Assembly (NCBI GenBank): GCA_030538085.1
Contig: JAUNUR010000001.1
Span: 56,835 to 120,834 of the forward strand
Source of the DNA: Pseudomonadota bacterium
GTDB taxonomy: Bacteria; Pseudomonadota; Gammaproteobacteria; Burkholderiales; Burkholderiaceae_C
Direction of reading: 5' to 3'
Length of the DNA: 64,000 bases
Notes under the pieces: model-generated
The model's input: the letters and a program-made list of their open reading frames with translations, nothing else
Told to the model about the DNA's origin: nothing
The model's database searches: none
Shown: piece after piece, positions 38,742 through 47,620 of the stretch
How positions within the stretch are numbered: position 1 is the first letter of the stretch
Layout of the letters: the number at the start of each line of letters is the position of its first letter
Made by a program: the position numbers and the translations under genes

Positions 38742-39689
38742 TCAGAGCCCCAGGCCTTGCAGGCGGTTGGCGTGCTGGCGGTACAGCGTCACCGGGCTGA
38801 CGGCGAACCAGTCGGTGATGCCGATCAGCTGGTTGACTTCGTCCAGATGGTTCTGGCTGTACACGCCCAGTGACTTGCCCAGCTTGGACGAGCAGACCGA
38901 CACCAGGCCGTCCTGCTTGATGCCGCCGAATATCGGCGACAGCGCCAGCATGCCCCAGTCCACCAGGTCGAGCGGGTTGGTGAACACCTTGTCGCCCGTC
39001 CAGGAGTAGTAACGCACGCCGTTGTCGATTTCGGGGCCATCACCGCAGGCGGTGGTGGGCATGCCTTGCGGGAACTTGGCGGTGAACTCGGCCGAACCGG
39101 CACTGGTGAGCGAGCGCAAGCCGGCCAGCGAGTTCTCCTCGTACTCCGGCTTGCCCGAGAAGAAGCCGATGAGCTTGCCCAACGTATCGACCACGGAGGA
39201 AACCATCGGGCGCAGCGGCGAACCATCGGGCACCTTGGTGTCGATGAAGTCGGCCATCTCGGAGCCCTTGTTGGGCCCCCCCACGGCGGTGACCGAAGCC
39301 ACCAGCTCCGGCGCCACCGAGGCCACGTAGCGCACCGTGTGGCTGCCGTGCGAATGCCCGATCAGGTTGACTTTCTGCGCGCCGGTCAGCGCCACGATGC
39401 TGCGCACCTGCTCCAGCAGTTGCTCGCCGCGCGCCTCGGAGCTGTTGAAGGCCGACACCTCGGCCACGTACACCTGCGCGCCGTCGTTGCGCAGGGCCTG
39501 CGGGATGCCGTAGAAGTAGTCCACCGAGCCGATGCGGTCGAAACCGGTCATGCCATGCATCAGCACGATGGGATAGCGCGTGCTGGTGTAGCCCGCGTGG
39601 GCGGCGCCGGCGGCGGCCACCAGGGTGGCGGCCAGCACGGCACGGCGCCACAGCTGGCGGCCGGCGGCAAAGGGACGGAATGCACGCAT
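38742..39689 (-). CDS. Secreted triacylglycerol lipase (family I.1/I.2)
   Basis: A 315-residue lipase with a signal peptide ending AAHA (about residue 32). The oxyanion-hole segment is YPIVLMHGMTGFDRIGSVDY and the nucleophile elbow GHSHG (about residue 110). The catalytic Asp is probably in QDGLVSVCSSK and the His in SQNHLDEVNQ. The Cys in TTACGDG and VSVCSS would form the stabilising disulfide. AGGAG lies six bases from the ATG. The foldase gene follows directly. A palindrome CGAACGTTCG sits about 71 bases upstream of the start. Confidence 0.92.
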   Translation of the reverse strand: MRAFRPFAAGRQLWRRAVLAATLVAAAGAAHAGYTSTRYPIVLMHGMTGFDRIGSVDYFYGIPQALRNDGAQVYVAEVSAFNSSEARGEQLLEQVRSIVALTGAQKVNLIGHSHGSHTVRYVASVAPELVASVTAVGGPNKGSEMADFIDTKVPDGSPLRPMVSSVVDTLGKLIGFFSGKPEYEENSLAGLRSLTSAGSAEFTAKFPQGMPTTACGDGPEIDNGVRYYSWTGDKVFTNPLDLVDWGMLALSPIFGGIKQDGLVSVCSSKLGKSLGVYSQNHLDEVNQLIGITDWFAVSPVTLYRQHANRLQGLGL

Positions 39690-39759
39690 GGAAAAGTCTC
39701 CTGGAAATGAGTTGTGTGAACACGCCAGACCGGATCAGCGAACGCTTGCATCCGATATG

Positions 39760-39769
39760 CGAACGTTCG
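39760..39769. promoter_or_regulatory. Candidate operator CGAACGTTCG upstream of lipase
   Basis: A 10-bp perfect palindrome in the lipase upstream region. The same 10 bp sits inside the 12-bp palindrome ACGAACGTTCGT at 43533-43544, upstream of the enoyl-CoA hydratase gene. TetR-type regulators often bind palindromes like this. The assignment is inference. Confidence 0.3.
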
Positions 39770-39942
39770 TGCGGAAAATCACGGACTGGCGGAATCTAAA
39801 ACCAGAAGCCACTTCACCATGAGCGGGAAAACCCCTTGCTGCGCCGCAGCATTGATTCCCCAATGACGCAGCGTGTCACGTTGGCGACGACACTGTCAAC
39901 AGCGGGCGCGTCGGTGCCGGAACCAGGCACCGGCGTTCATGG

Positions 39943-40590
39943 TCAGGCCGCGGCCAGCGACGCCGCGCGCGTACGGCTCGTAGCACGACGCCGGTGCGGC
40001 GTCTTCTGCGACGGCATCAGCCGACCCAGTTCGCGGCATACGGTTTCCGGCGCCGAGTCGACAAGCTGCGCCATCTCCTTGAGCGATGGCAAGGCCTTGC
40101 GCGCCATGGGGTTGTCGATGCCGCCTCCCAGCCAGTGCACCAGCCAGGTAAGCCGGTCGGTGACGGGGCCGCTGCGCAGTCGCGCCATGTCCTGGGCCTG
40201 GCGCTGCTGCTGGGCCAGGATGTCGGCCAGCACCATCAGGCGCGCCGCCTCGTCGTGCACGGACTCGATCCACGCGGTGCTGGCCACCAGCGCCGACACC
40301 GTGACGGCATAGGGTTGCGCCAGCAGCGATTCCAGTCCCACGCGGTCGCCCGGCAAGGCCAACTGGATCAAGGTGCTGGCGTCATCACCTTGCCTTTCCA
40401 CGCGAAAGGCGCCGCTGGTCACGCGCCACAGCACGCCGTGTTCACCGGCGCGCAGCAGCGTCTGCCCCGGCGCGAACGCCGTGACCATGGGCCCGGTTTC
40501 AAACGAGCGATTTCCTGTCGCCGCCACCAGCGTCAGCGGTGGGGCCATGCGGCGCGAAGTTGCCCAAACTGTTTCGATGTTCATGTTCAC
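39943..40590 (-). CDS. Crp/Fnr-family transcriptional regulator
   Basis: A 215-residue regulator with an N-terminal cyclic-nucleotide-type beta roll (about 35-125: GQTLLRAGEHGVLWRVTSGA, LALPGDRVGLESLL) and a C-terminal winged helix with SLKEMAQLVDSAPETVCREL (about 165-185). It lacks the N-terminal Fe-S cysteines of FNR, so oxygen sensing by a cluster is unlikely, and the effector is unknown. CAGGAG lies eight bases before the ATG. The C-terminal tail is Arg/Ser/Ala-rich. It sits between the lipase and the copper group. Confidence 0.88.
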   Translation of the reverse strand: MNMNIETVWATSRRMAPPLTLVAATGNRSFETGPMVTAFAPGQTLLRAGEHGVLWRVTSGAFRVERQGDDASTLIQLALPGDRVGLESLLAQPYAVTVSALVASTAWIESVHDEAARLMVLADILAQQQRQAQDMARLRSGPVTDRLTWLVHWLGGGIDNPMARKALPSLKEMAQLVDSAPETVCRELGRLMPSQKTPHRRRATSRTRAASLAAA

Positions 40591-40689
40591 TGCTCCTGCC
40601 GATCCTGCCCCGGTTGCCGTGGGTGTCGGCGCTTCATTCCAATCCCGCCTGCCCCCGCGCTGTCTAGCCCAGGAGGCATGCGCGCGGTT

Positions 40690-41127
40690 TCAGGCCACGA
40701 AGAAGGGATGGATGAGCAGGGGCGGCCCTCTTGGGCGCCCGGAAAGTGAACGAAGCGGGACACGCGCCGCTGGCGCGGCATGCAGGGGCGCGCGGTGCGT
40801 GAGGTCGGTGCGCAGCACCGGCGTGGCGGGCAGCGGGGGCGGCGCCAGGCGGTCCCACGCCAGCCAGCAGAGAGGGCAGTCATCCAAAAGCGTCTTGCCC
40901 GGTGCGCCGCCTTTTTCGACCGTTTCGCCGGTTTCCAGGTGAACCCAGCGCAGGCCGGTGGAAGTGCAAACCTCCACCCAGCCGGCGGGCATGGCGTCGG
41001 AAACACCACGGGGCAGCGCGCGCGACACCGTGGGCGCGAGCATGGCCAGGCCGATGACCAGCAATGCCAGCCAACCAGCCCAGCGGCATCGTTCGCGCCA
41101 GGTGTCGATGGTGCGTGCGGCCCTCAC
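40690..41127 (-). CDS. DUF2946-family protein (copper-associated), copy 2
   Basis: A 145-residue protein with one N-terminal membrane helix (about 18-38) and the DUF2946 features VCTSTGLRWV, then DDCPLCWLAW, a CxxC that could bind copper or form a disulfide. The start is GTG at 41127 with AGGG upstream. The C-terminal 60 residues are Pro/Arg-rich. It follows the PCu(A)C gene on the same strand, the usual neighbourhood of DUF2946 genes in copper-acquisition loci. Confidence 0.75.
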   Translation of the reverse strand: MRAARTIDTWRERCRWAGWLALLVIGLAMLAPTVSRALPRGVSDAMPAGWVEVCTSTGLRWVHLETGETVEKGGAPGKTLLDDCPLCWLAWDRLAPPPLPATPVLRTDLTHRAPLHAAPAARVPLRSLSGRPRGPPLLIHPFFVA

Positions 41128-41167
41128 GTCAAGCCCTGTTCAGTGCATGCCGTTCAGACGCCCGAAA

Positions 41168-41644
41168 TCAATGCTTGTCATGACTCATGGACGCATCGTG
41201 GGCGCCATTCCCCGTGCCCAGCGCCGTCACCGGCGCCTTCACCTCCTGGGTGAAGAGCTTCTTGCTGGCGATATCCTCGAAGGTCAGCGTCACGGGCACG
41301 GTGTCGCCGCCTTTGAGCGGCTGCTTCAGGTCGATCAGCATGATGTGGTAGCCACCGGGCTTGAGGTTCATGGCGTGGCCCTTGGCGATCTTCAGCCCGT
41401 CCTTGAGCTGGCGCATCTTCATCACGTCGCCTTCCATCGCCATCTCGTGCACTTCCACGATGCCAGCCACCGGCGTCTGGCCGGAGACAAGGCGCACGTC
41501 CTGCGCGGCGTCGATGCGCATGAACAGGCCGGTGGCTTTCTGCTGTGGCACGGTGCCGCGCACCCAGGGCTCGTGGATGGTGACCTGAGCCTGCGCGGCG
41601 CCCGCGAGCAGCAGGGCTGCCAGTGTGAAGCTGATGCGTTTCAT
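41168..41644 (-). CDS. Periplasmic copper chaperone PCu(A)C
   Basis: A 158-residue protein with a signal peptide ending AAQAQ (about residue 20) and the PCu(A)C copper site: HEMAMEGDVMKMRQLKDG followed by KGHAMNLKPGGYHIML, the H-M...H-x-M pattern that binds Cu(I). A His/Met-rich tail (HDASMSHDKH) could bind additional copper. It would deliver copper to cytochrome oxidase or other targets. ATG 41644 is chosen over the longer frame because CAGGAG precedes it and the signal peptide begins there. It is flanked by two DUF2946 genes. Confidence 0.92.
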   Translation of the reverse strand: MKRISFTLAALLLAGAAQAQVTIHEPWVRGTVPQQKATGLFMRIDAAQDVRLVSGQTPVAGIVEVHEMAMEGDVMKMRQLKDGLKIAKGHAMNLKPGGYHIMLIDLKQPLKGGDTVPVTLTFEDIASKKLFTQEVKAPVTALGTGNGAHDASMSHDKH

Positions 41645-41863
41645 GAGAAGAACTCCTGTGGTTGAGAACCGATAGAAATCCGCAGGCGGCCAGCCAGGCC
41701 GCCTGCGGCTGGGGAATGGCCTTGCGCGATTTGCTTGCCGCGCACTGCGGGTGTGCCATGTTGCCGGTGATGGTTGGGGCATGCCGCCCTCTGTGAGATA
41801 CCGATTGAAGACAGGCGCCAGCGCTTGTTCCTCAAACGCCGGCAGCTACCAAGTCAATAGCAA

Positions 41864-42223
41864 TCAGGAGGCAGTGGGTGGCGCGCGCGCCTGCCACGGC
41901 AGAGCCGCGGGCATGGGCAGCGGGCGAGGGGCGGGCGTGGCCCATGCCAGCGCCGGCAGCGGGGGAGGAGGAGGCGTCACGAACGCCGCTGGCGGCGGCG
42001 CCGAGGCGACCAGGCACAGCGCGCAGTCGAGATGGATAGCACCCATTTCCACCACACCATCGTCGGTGTGCACCACGGCCTTGATCTGGCCGCCCGCGCC
42101 GCAGATCAGTTCAATGGCCTGCGGATGGATCAGCGGCGCCGCTGCCGCCGTGCCCAGGGCGAGCGCGAACCACGCCAGCACGAGGCGGGCAAGGTAATGA
42201 GCGCGGCGCAGAGCTTCCATCAC
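41864..42223 (-). CDS. DUF2946-family protein, copy 1
   Basis: A 119-residue protein with a signal/anchor helix (about 10-28), the segment IELICGAGGQIKAVV, and LDCALCLVA with the DUF2946 CxxC. The C-terminal 50 residues are Pro/Ala-rich. It is the first gene of the DUF2946 - PCu(A)C - DUF2946 group; a 219-base gap separates it from the PCu(A)C gene. Its function is presumed copper-related by context only. Confidence 0.72.
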   Translation of the reverse strand: MMEALRRAHYLARLVLAWFALALGTAAAAPLIHPQAIELICGAGGQIKAVVHTDDGVVEMGAIHLDCALCLVASAPPPAAFVTPPPPPLPALAWATPAPRPLPMPAALPWQARAPPTAS

Positions 42224-42288
42224 GGGTTGATTATGGGTCAGATGAGGATGAATTGTTTACGCGACATCAAGCGATCAACCGTTGCTTC

Positions 42289-42407
42289 TATTGAGGTTTT
42301 CAAAAATTACGACAGCGCGGGCCATCAGAAAGAAATCTCCCTCTCCCCTCTGGGAGAGGGTTGGGGTGAGGGCAAGCGGCGTGTCATGAATTACGAAACT
42401 TTCAATA
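42289..42407 (+). repeat. Palindromic repeat family 1 ends with a different core, copy D
   Basis: The ends match copy C in opposite orientation: TATTGAGGTTTTCAAAAATT, GCGGGCCATCAGAAA, and TGAATTACGAAACTTTCAAT plus A. The core, however, is CTCTCCCCTCTGGGAGAGGG followed by TTGGGGTGAGGG, a different dispersed repeat, instead of the TCATTGCGGCGAAGG arms. The element ends four bases from the stop codon of the enoyl-CoA hydratase gene. Confidence 0.82.
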
Positions 42408-42410
42408 GGA

Positions 42411-43220
<810 letters not shown>

Positions 43221-43532
43221 GGGCATGTCTCCTTGTGATGTCCAGATCAACTGATCGTAGCCGCGCCCAGGGGAAAAGAAGGGCCGCGCTGCCCAGCCCG
43301 GGAACAAGCCGCGCCGTTGGCGGGAATTGCGTGAATCACCAGTTGATCGCCACCCAAACATGGCTGCCAGCTTCGTCGTTCCCGGATTTAGGGTGTCAGT
43401 GGAAGCGTCCGGTCAAAGCAACGGCTTCGGGCCAACGACAAGCCAAACCCAGCCCAGTTTCAGATACCGACCTCAGTGGAACCCCCTAGATGCAGGAGCG
43501 AGTGGGCTGGCTATCATGCCCTGAATTTGCGT

Positions 43533-43544
43533 ACGAACGTTCGT
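43533..43544. promoter_or_regulatory. Palindrome ACGAACGTTCGT
   Basis: A 12-bp perfect palindrome followed by seven T. It shares its central 10 bp with the site upstream of the lipase. It may be an operator for either divergent transcript. Confidence 0.3.
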
Positions 43545-43589
43545 TTTTTTAAGCCAAAAGCCGAGACGAGCCTCGTTATTAAAACATGT

Positions 43590-43620
43590 TTGCTAACAGG
43601 CGGACAAAGAAAAATATATT
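43590..43620 (+). promoter_or_regulatory. Possible sigma-70 promoter of the polysaccharide operon
   Basis: TTGCTA and TATATT are separated by 19 bases, about 40 bases before the GTG start. The spacing is long and the match is weak, but it is the best candidate in the AT-rich leader. Confidence 0.3.
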
Positions 43621-43661
43621 CACGGTCAGATGATTTGAATATTTGAATCACAGGAAGTAAT

Positions 43662-45440
43662 GTGCCGAACCATTTAATCGTGTACTGCGGCTCCAGCAAC
43701 CAGAATAATATCAAGGTAACCATCGGCAATGCCGATTATTCGTACTATTTCATTTATCGTGAACTGGCCGATGTACTCTCCCGGCTGGGACAGGTGCACC
43801 TGGTGGATGACCTGGACGGCGTGGAGGCGCTGTACGACCAGTTGAGCGCGGACGGCTCGCCGTGCGTCCTGCTTTCAATTACGCCGCCACACAAGGCTCC
43901 CGTTGGATTACGTTGCCCCGTGGTGTGCGTGTTTGCGTGGGAGTTTTCCACCATTCCCACGGAAACCTGGGACGAGGACCCCCGCAATGACTGGCGCCAC
44001 GTGTTCGCCGCTCATGGCAAGACCATTACCTTGTCGGAATATGCGGCACGGGCCGTGCGCGCGGCAATGGGAAATGATTACCCGATGCTCGTCATTCCCA
44101 CGCCGGTATGGGAGCGCCTGGCTCCGGTACGGGCCGCCCAAGCCGGCCATGCAGTGCGGCACAACGCGCTGTTGCCCGCCCAAGGCATGGTTCTGGACAG
44201 TCGTGTCGTGCATTTCTCGCCGGATGCGCTGATCCAGGGGCTGGCCTCGATGGAAGAGGTGGATGACCAGTCCCTGCATGTTCCCCTGACGGTCACACCG
44301 GCACAGGTGCTGTCCACGACCGACAAGCGATTCTTGACGCAAACCGGCCAGCGCACCGCCAACCAGGGTCTGGTGTTGAAGGATGAAGGCGACGGATTCT
44401 GGATATACGGCCCTTACCTGCCGTGGCAAGCGGGCGCTTACGCGGTCACCGTATTCGGGCGTGCCCAGCTTCCGCAGGGGCGCACGGGATGGGTCGATGT
44501 GAGTTGCCACCAGGGCCAGGTCATCCTGGCGCGGCGCGATATCGACGAAGAATCCCTGAAAAACGCGGGCCCCACCGGCTGCCTGGCCGACTTGACCATC
44601 AGCCTGGAAAACGACTGCACCGATCTGGAGGTGCGCGTCTGGATGCCTGCCGGCACGCAGGGCGCGCTGTATTCGGTCGAGATTGCACCGGCAGAGTCGG
44701 CGCGCGATCCGGCAGACGCACCCGGCACCTCGCTCACGAACGAGGCGCAGGAGGTCCTGCGCCCGGGTTTGGAAAGGTTGGTGCTGAATGGCGTGGTGTA
44801 TACCGCCGTCCTCAATCCCAACGACGGCCGCAAGAACTGGGAGGACATGCTCAGCGCGTTCTGCTGGACGTTCCGTGACGTTGAAGACGCGACGCTGCTG
44901 ATCAAGGCGTCGCAGCATGACTTCAGCCGGTATGGGGCCTCCTTGCAGATCCTGCTGTCCAGGCTGGCCCCATTCAAGTGCCGCGTCATCTGCATACAGG
45001 CCTATCTGGACGATGCGGCCTATGCAAAGCTCATCCAGGCCAGCAGTTATTACGTCAACAGCTCGGTTTGCGAAGGGCTGTGCATTCCCATTCTGGAATT
45101 CATGAGTTGCGGGGTTCCCGCCATCGCTCCAGGGCACACCGCCATGGCCGACTACATCGACGCCGAAGTCGCGTTCGTGCTGACGGCCAGCACGGAGATG
45201 GCGGCCTGGCCGCACGACCCGCGCAAGAAGCGGCACGCCTTGCGCTACCGCATGCACTGGGACAGCCTGTGCACCGCATACCGCGAGAGCTATCTGGTCG
45301 CCAAGCAGGAGCCGGAGCGCTATGAGCACATGCGCCAGGCCGGCTTGGCACGCATGCGGGAATATGCGGACAGCGCGCGCGTGCAGCGGGCACTGGAGAC
45401 GTTCCTGCAGCCCCAGGTTCAGGAGCATGCCGCATGCTGA
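43662..45440 (+). CDS. GT4-like glycosyltransferase with inserted beta-sandwich module
   Basis: A 592-residue protein, first gene of the polysaccharide operon; GTG start with AGGAAG five bases upstream. The N-terminal half (about 1-215) and the C-terminal part (about 357-590) form a split GT-B glycosyltransferase homologous to the next gene, with VLNPNDGRKNWEDML and the GT4 EX7E motif EGLCIPILEF (about residue 471). Inserted at about 217-356 is a predicted all-beta module (FWIYGPYLPWQAGAYAVTVF, LEVRVWMPAGTQGALYSVEI) of the type found in sugar-binding appendages. The module may recognise the growing glycan; this is inference. It overlaps the next gene by 7 bases. Confidence 0.8.
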   Translation: MPNHLIVYCGSSNQNNIKVTIGNADYSYYFIYRELADVLSRLGQVHLVDDLDGVEALYDQLSADGSPCVLLSITPPHKAPVGLRCPVVCVFAWEFSTIPTETWDEDPRNDWRHVFAAHGKTITLSEYAARAVRAAMGNDYPMLVIPTPVWERLAPVRAAQAGHAVRHNALLPAQGMVLDSRVVHFSPDALIQGLASMEEVDDQSLHVPLTVTPAQVLSTTDKRFLTQTGQRTANQGLVLKDEGDGFWIYGPYLPWQAGAYAVTVFGRAQLPQGRTGWVDVSCHQGQVILARRDIDEESLKNAGPTGCLADLTISLENDCTDLEVRVWMPAGTQGALYSVEIAPAESARDPADAPGTSLTNEAQEVLRPGLERLVLNGVVYTAVLNPNDGRKNWEDMLSAFCWTFRDVEDATLLIKASQHDFSRYGASLQILLSRLAPFKCRVICIQAYLDDAAYAKLIQASSYYVNSSVCEGLCIPILEFMSCGVPAIAPGHTAMADYIDAEVAFVLTASTEMAAWPHDPRKKRHALRYRMHWDSLCTAYRESYLVAKQEPERYEHMRQAGLARMREYADSARVQRALETFLQPQVQEHAAC

Positions 45441-47620
45441 TCCTGGTCTACTCCGACACCCACGCCGGCAACGTGGAGGCGCAACTCGGCAAGCCCGAAT
45501 ACAGCTATTACTACGTGCTCCGGGAATACTTGCCGGTGCTGCGCCGCATCGGCATCGTGGTGGTGGTGCACGACCCGGAACAGGAGGTGGACAGGCTCTG
45601 GGCCAACGCCCGTGATCACGGACAGGATTGCGTGTTCCTGTCGTTCTCGCCACCCCACAAGACCTGCCTGACCTTGCGGTGCCCCACCATTCCCGTACTG
45701 GCGTGGGAATATTCAAGCATCCCGGTCGAAACATGGTTTGGGCAACCACACCAAGACTGGCGCACGGGCCTGGCCGCTTGCGGCATGGCGATCACGCATT
45801 CGCAATACGCGCGCCAAGCGATTCTGGATGCCATGGGGCCGGAATACCCGGTCATTTCAGCGCCAGCGCCAGTGTGGGATCGCTGCTCCGCCTTGCATGC
45901 ATCACCAGCGACGCAGGCCTTTACCCTGTCGATCCAGGGCACCGTACTGGACTCGCGCACGCTTGATTTGGCGCCCTTTGACATGCGAGAGCAGGGCTTG
46001 CCGGAAAACCGGCTGCTGCGCAACAAGGACGAAGCCCGAATCAACCCCACCCCGCTGACGCTGGACGGCATTCTGTATCTGGCGATTTTCAACCCGGAAG
46101 ACGACCGGAAAAACTGGGCAGACCTGCTCGACGGCTTCGTCGCCGCCCACCGGCATCGCACCGACACCACGCTGATCGTCAAGCTGGTCCACATGGGGCG
46201 CTCGTGGATTTTGCGCGATGTGCTGCGTTTTCTGTATTTTCTGCAGCCCTACGCCTGCCGCATCGTGCTGATCCACGGCTACCTGGACGACGCCGCGTAC
46301 GAGGCGCTTCAGCGCAACGTGCACTACGTTGCCACCACCACGCGCGCGGAAGGCCAGTGCCTGCCGCTGATGGAGTTGATGTCGATGGGCAAGCCAGCCC
46401 TGGCGCCGCGCCACAGCTCGTTGTCCGACTACGTCAACGCCGACAACACCTTCCTCATCGACTCCCATCCCGAGCCCACCTTCTGGGCGCACGACCCGCG
46501 CCGCGCCATCCGGGCGCTGCGCTTTCGCATCCACTGGCCGTCGGTGCAGCAGGCTTTCGAGGACAGCTACCAAGTCGCCAAGCATGACACCGCGCGCTAT
46601 GCCGCCATGTCCGAAGCAGCCATGCTCACCTTGCGGGGACATTGCTCGCAACAGGTGGTGCATGACCGGGTAAGCGCCCTGGTGGAACGCTGTATGGCGG
46701 CACAAGCGCCGACGCCGTGTGCCCAGACCCAACCATCCGCACCTGGCTGGCGCACCCGCCTGGGCCACTGGCTGCTGCAGGACCACCCCCAGCACGATGG
46801 AGATGCTGGCAAGGCGACCCTGAACGATACGAGCCACGCACCCTGGCTGCCCGAACTGACCCGGTTGGTGCCACGCCTGCCGGCGGTCGTGGCGGCCGAT
46901 GCGAGCACAGAAACCAGTTCCGCGCCCATTGCTGGCACCGCCAAGCCGCGGCCAGCCAACACGCAGCCCGCGTCGTCAAACGAGCATTTGTGGTGCGACA
47001 CGGCCAGTGGCATGGTCTGCCCAGGTTTTTCCATCACGCCCGATGACGTGCTGGTCGAAATAACCGATACGGCACAGGCCGTCGCAGCCTTTGCACAGCG
47101 GCAAGGCGCCAACGTGCGGGCAATCAACCGTCAGGCGCTGCAAGACAGACAGGTGGCGCCGACCGGCGCCACCGCTACGCGCGTGGTGTGGCTGGAAGCG
47201 GACGGCATGGATGCCCTGGCGCCGGCACTGCTGGCCGGATTGGCCACACTGGGCAAACCAGGCGCCCAATATCTGCTGCAATTGGACACCATCGACATGG
47301 ACGAGGCAGCCGCAGAGCCGACCTCGACGAACCTGGCCGACCAGTTGCGGGCCGCACTGGCGCCCCATGGTCTGCATCTGGACAGCGTGCGGCCCGCCGG
47401 GTTCTACCTCGCGCTGCGGCGCAAGTTCTTGCGGGCATTGCCATCCAGTACCACCGCCGGGCAGCCAGCCTTGCTGGAGCAATGGACCACCACCTGGGAG
47501 CTGCTGCAGCAAAAAGACCGTGGACCTTTGCTGATCGAGGGACTGCACGCCTTGCCCATGGGCAGTTGGCTAGCGCTGGCGCATAAAAACGAGCTGGCCC
47601 GCACGGGAGAAGCCGCATGA
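45434..47620 (+). CDS. Glycosyltransferase fused to a methyltransferase-like domain lacking the SAM motif
   Basis: A 728-residue protein. Residues about 1-425 are a GT4-like enzyme paralogous to the preceding gene (same segments SFSPPHKTCLTLRCPTIPVL, VLAWEYSSIPVETW, FNPEDDRKNWADLL; EX7E in AEGQCLPLMEL) but without its beta insert. After a Pro/Ala-rich linker, residues about 515-728 resemble the methyltransferase encoded next door: SITPDDVLVEI against DVGCGDGG context, then TLGKPGAQYLLQLDTID against RIGQPGALYLLTVPDTA. The glycine-rich SAM loop is replaced by EITDTAQAV, so catalysis is unlikely and a structural or recruiting role is inferred. Its stop overlaps the next start (ATGA). Confidence 0.8.
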   Translation: MLILVYSDTHAGNVEAQLGKPEYSYYYVLREYLPVLRRIGIVVVVHDPEQEVDRLWANARDHGQDCVFLSFSPPHKTCLTLRCPTIPVLAWEYSSIPVETWFGQPHQDWRTGLAACGMAITHSQYARQAILDAMGPEYPVISAPAPVWDRCSALHASPATQAFTLSIQGTVLDSRTLDLAPFDMREQGLPENRLLRNKDEARINPTPLTLDGILYLAIFNPEDDRKNWADLLDGFVAAHRHRTDTTLIVKLVHMGRSWILRDVLRFLYFLQPYACRIVLIHGYLDDAAYEALQRNVHYVATTTRAEGQCLPLMELMSMGKPALAPRHSSLSDYVNADNTFLIDSHPEPTFWAHDPRRAIRALRFRIHWPSVQQAFEDSYQVAKHDTARYAAMSEAAMLTLRGHCSQQVVHDRVSALVERCMAAQAPTPCAQTQPSAPGWRTRLGHWLLQDHPQHDGDAGKATLNDTSHAPWLPELTRLVPRLPAVVAADASTETSSAPIAGTAKPRPANTQPASSNEHLWCDTASGMVCPGFSITPDDVLVEITDTAQAVAAFAQRQGANVRAINRQALQDRQVAPTGATATRVVWLEADGMDALAPALLAGLATLGKPGAQYLLQLDTIDMDEAAAEPTSTNLADQLRAALAPHGLHLDSVRPAGFYLALRRKFLRALPSSTTAGQPALLEQWTTTWELLQQKDRGPLLIEGLHALPMGSWLALAHKNELARTGEAA

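Larger units (their letters stand above)
43221..43661. other. Intergenic control region upstream of the polysaccharide operon
   Basis: This 441-base gap between divergent genes has no convincing ORF. The right half is AT-rich and contains the palindrome ACGAACGTTCGT (43533-43544) followed by a T-run, and a possible promoter for the operon (TTGCTA 43590-43595, TATATT 43615-43620, 19-base spacing). Confidence 0.45.
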
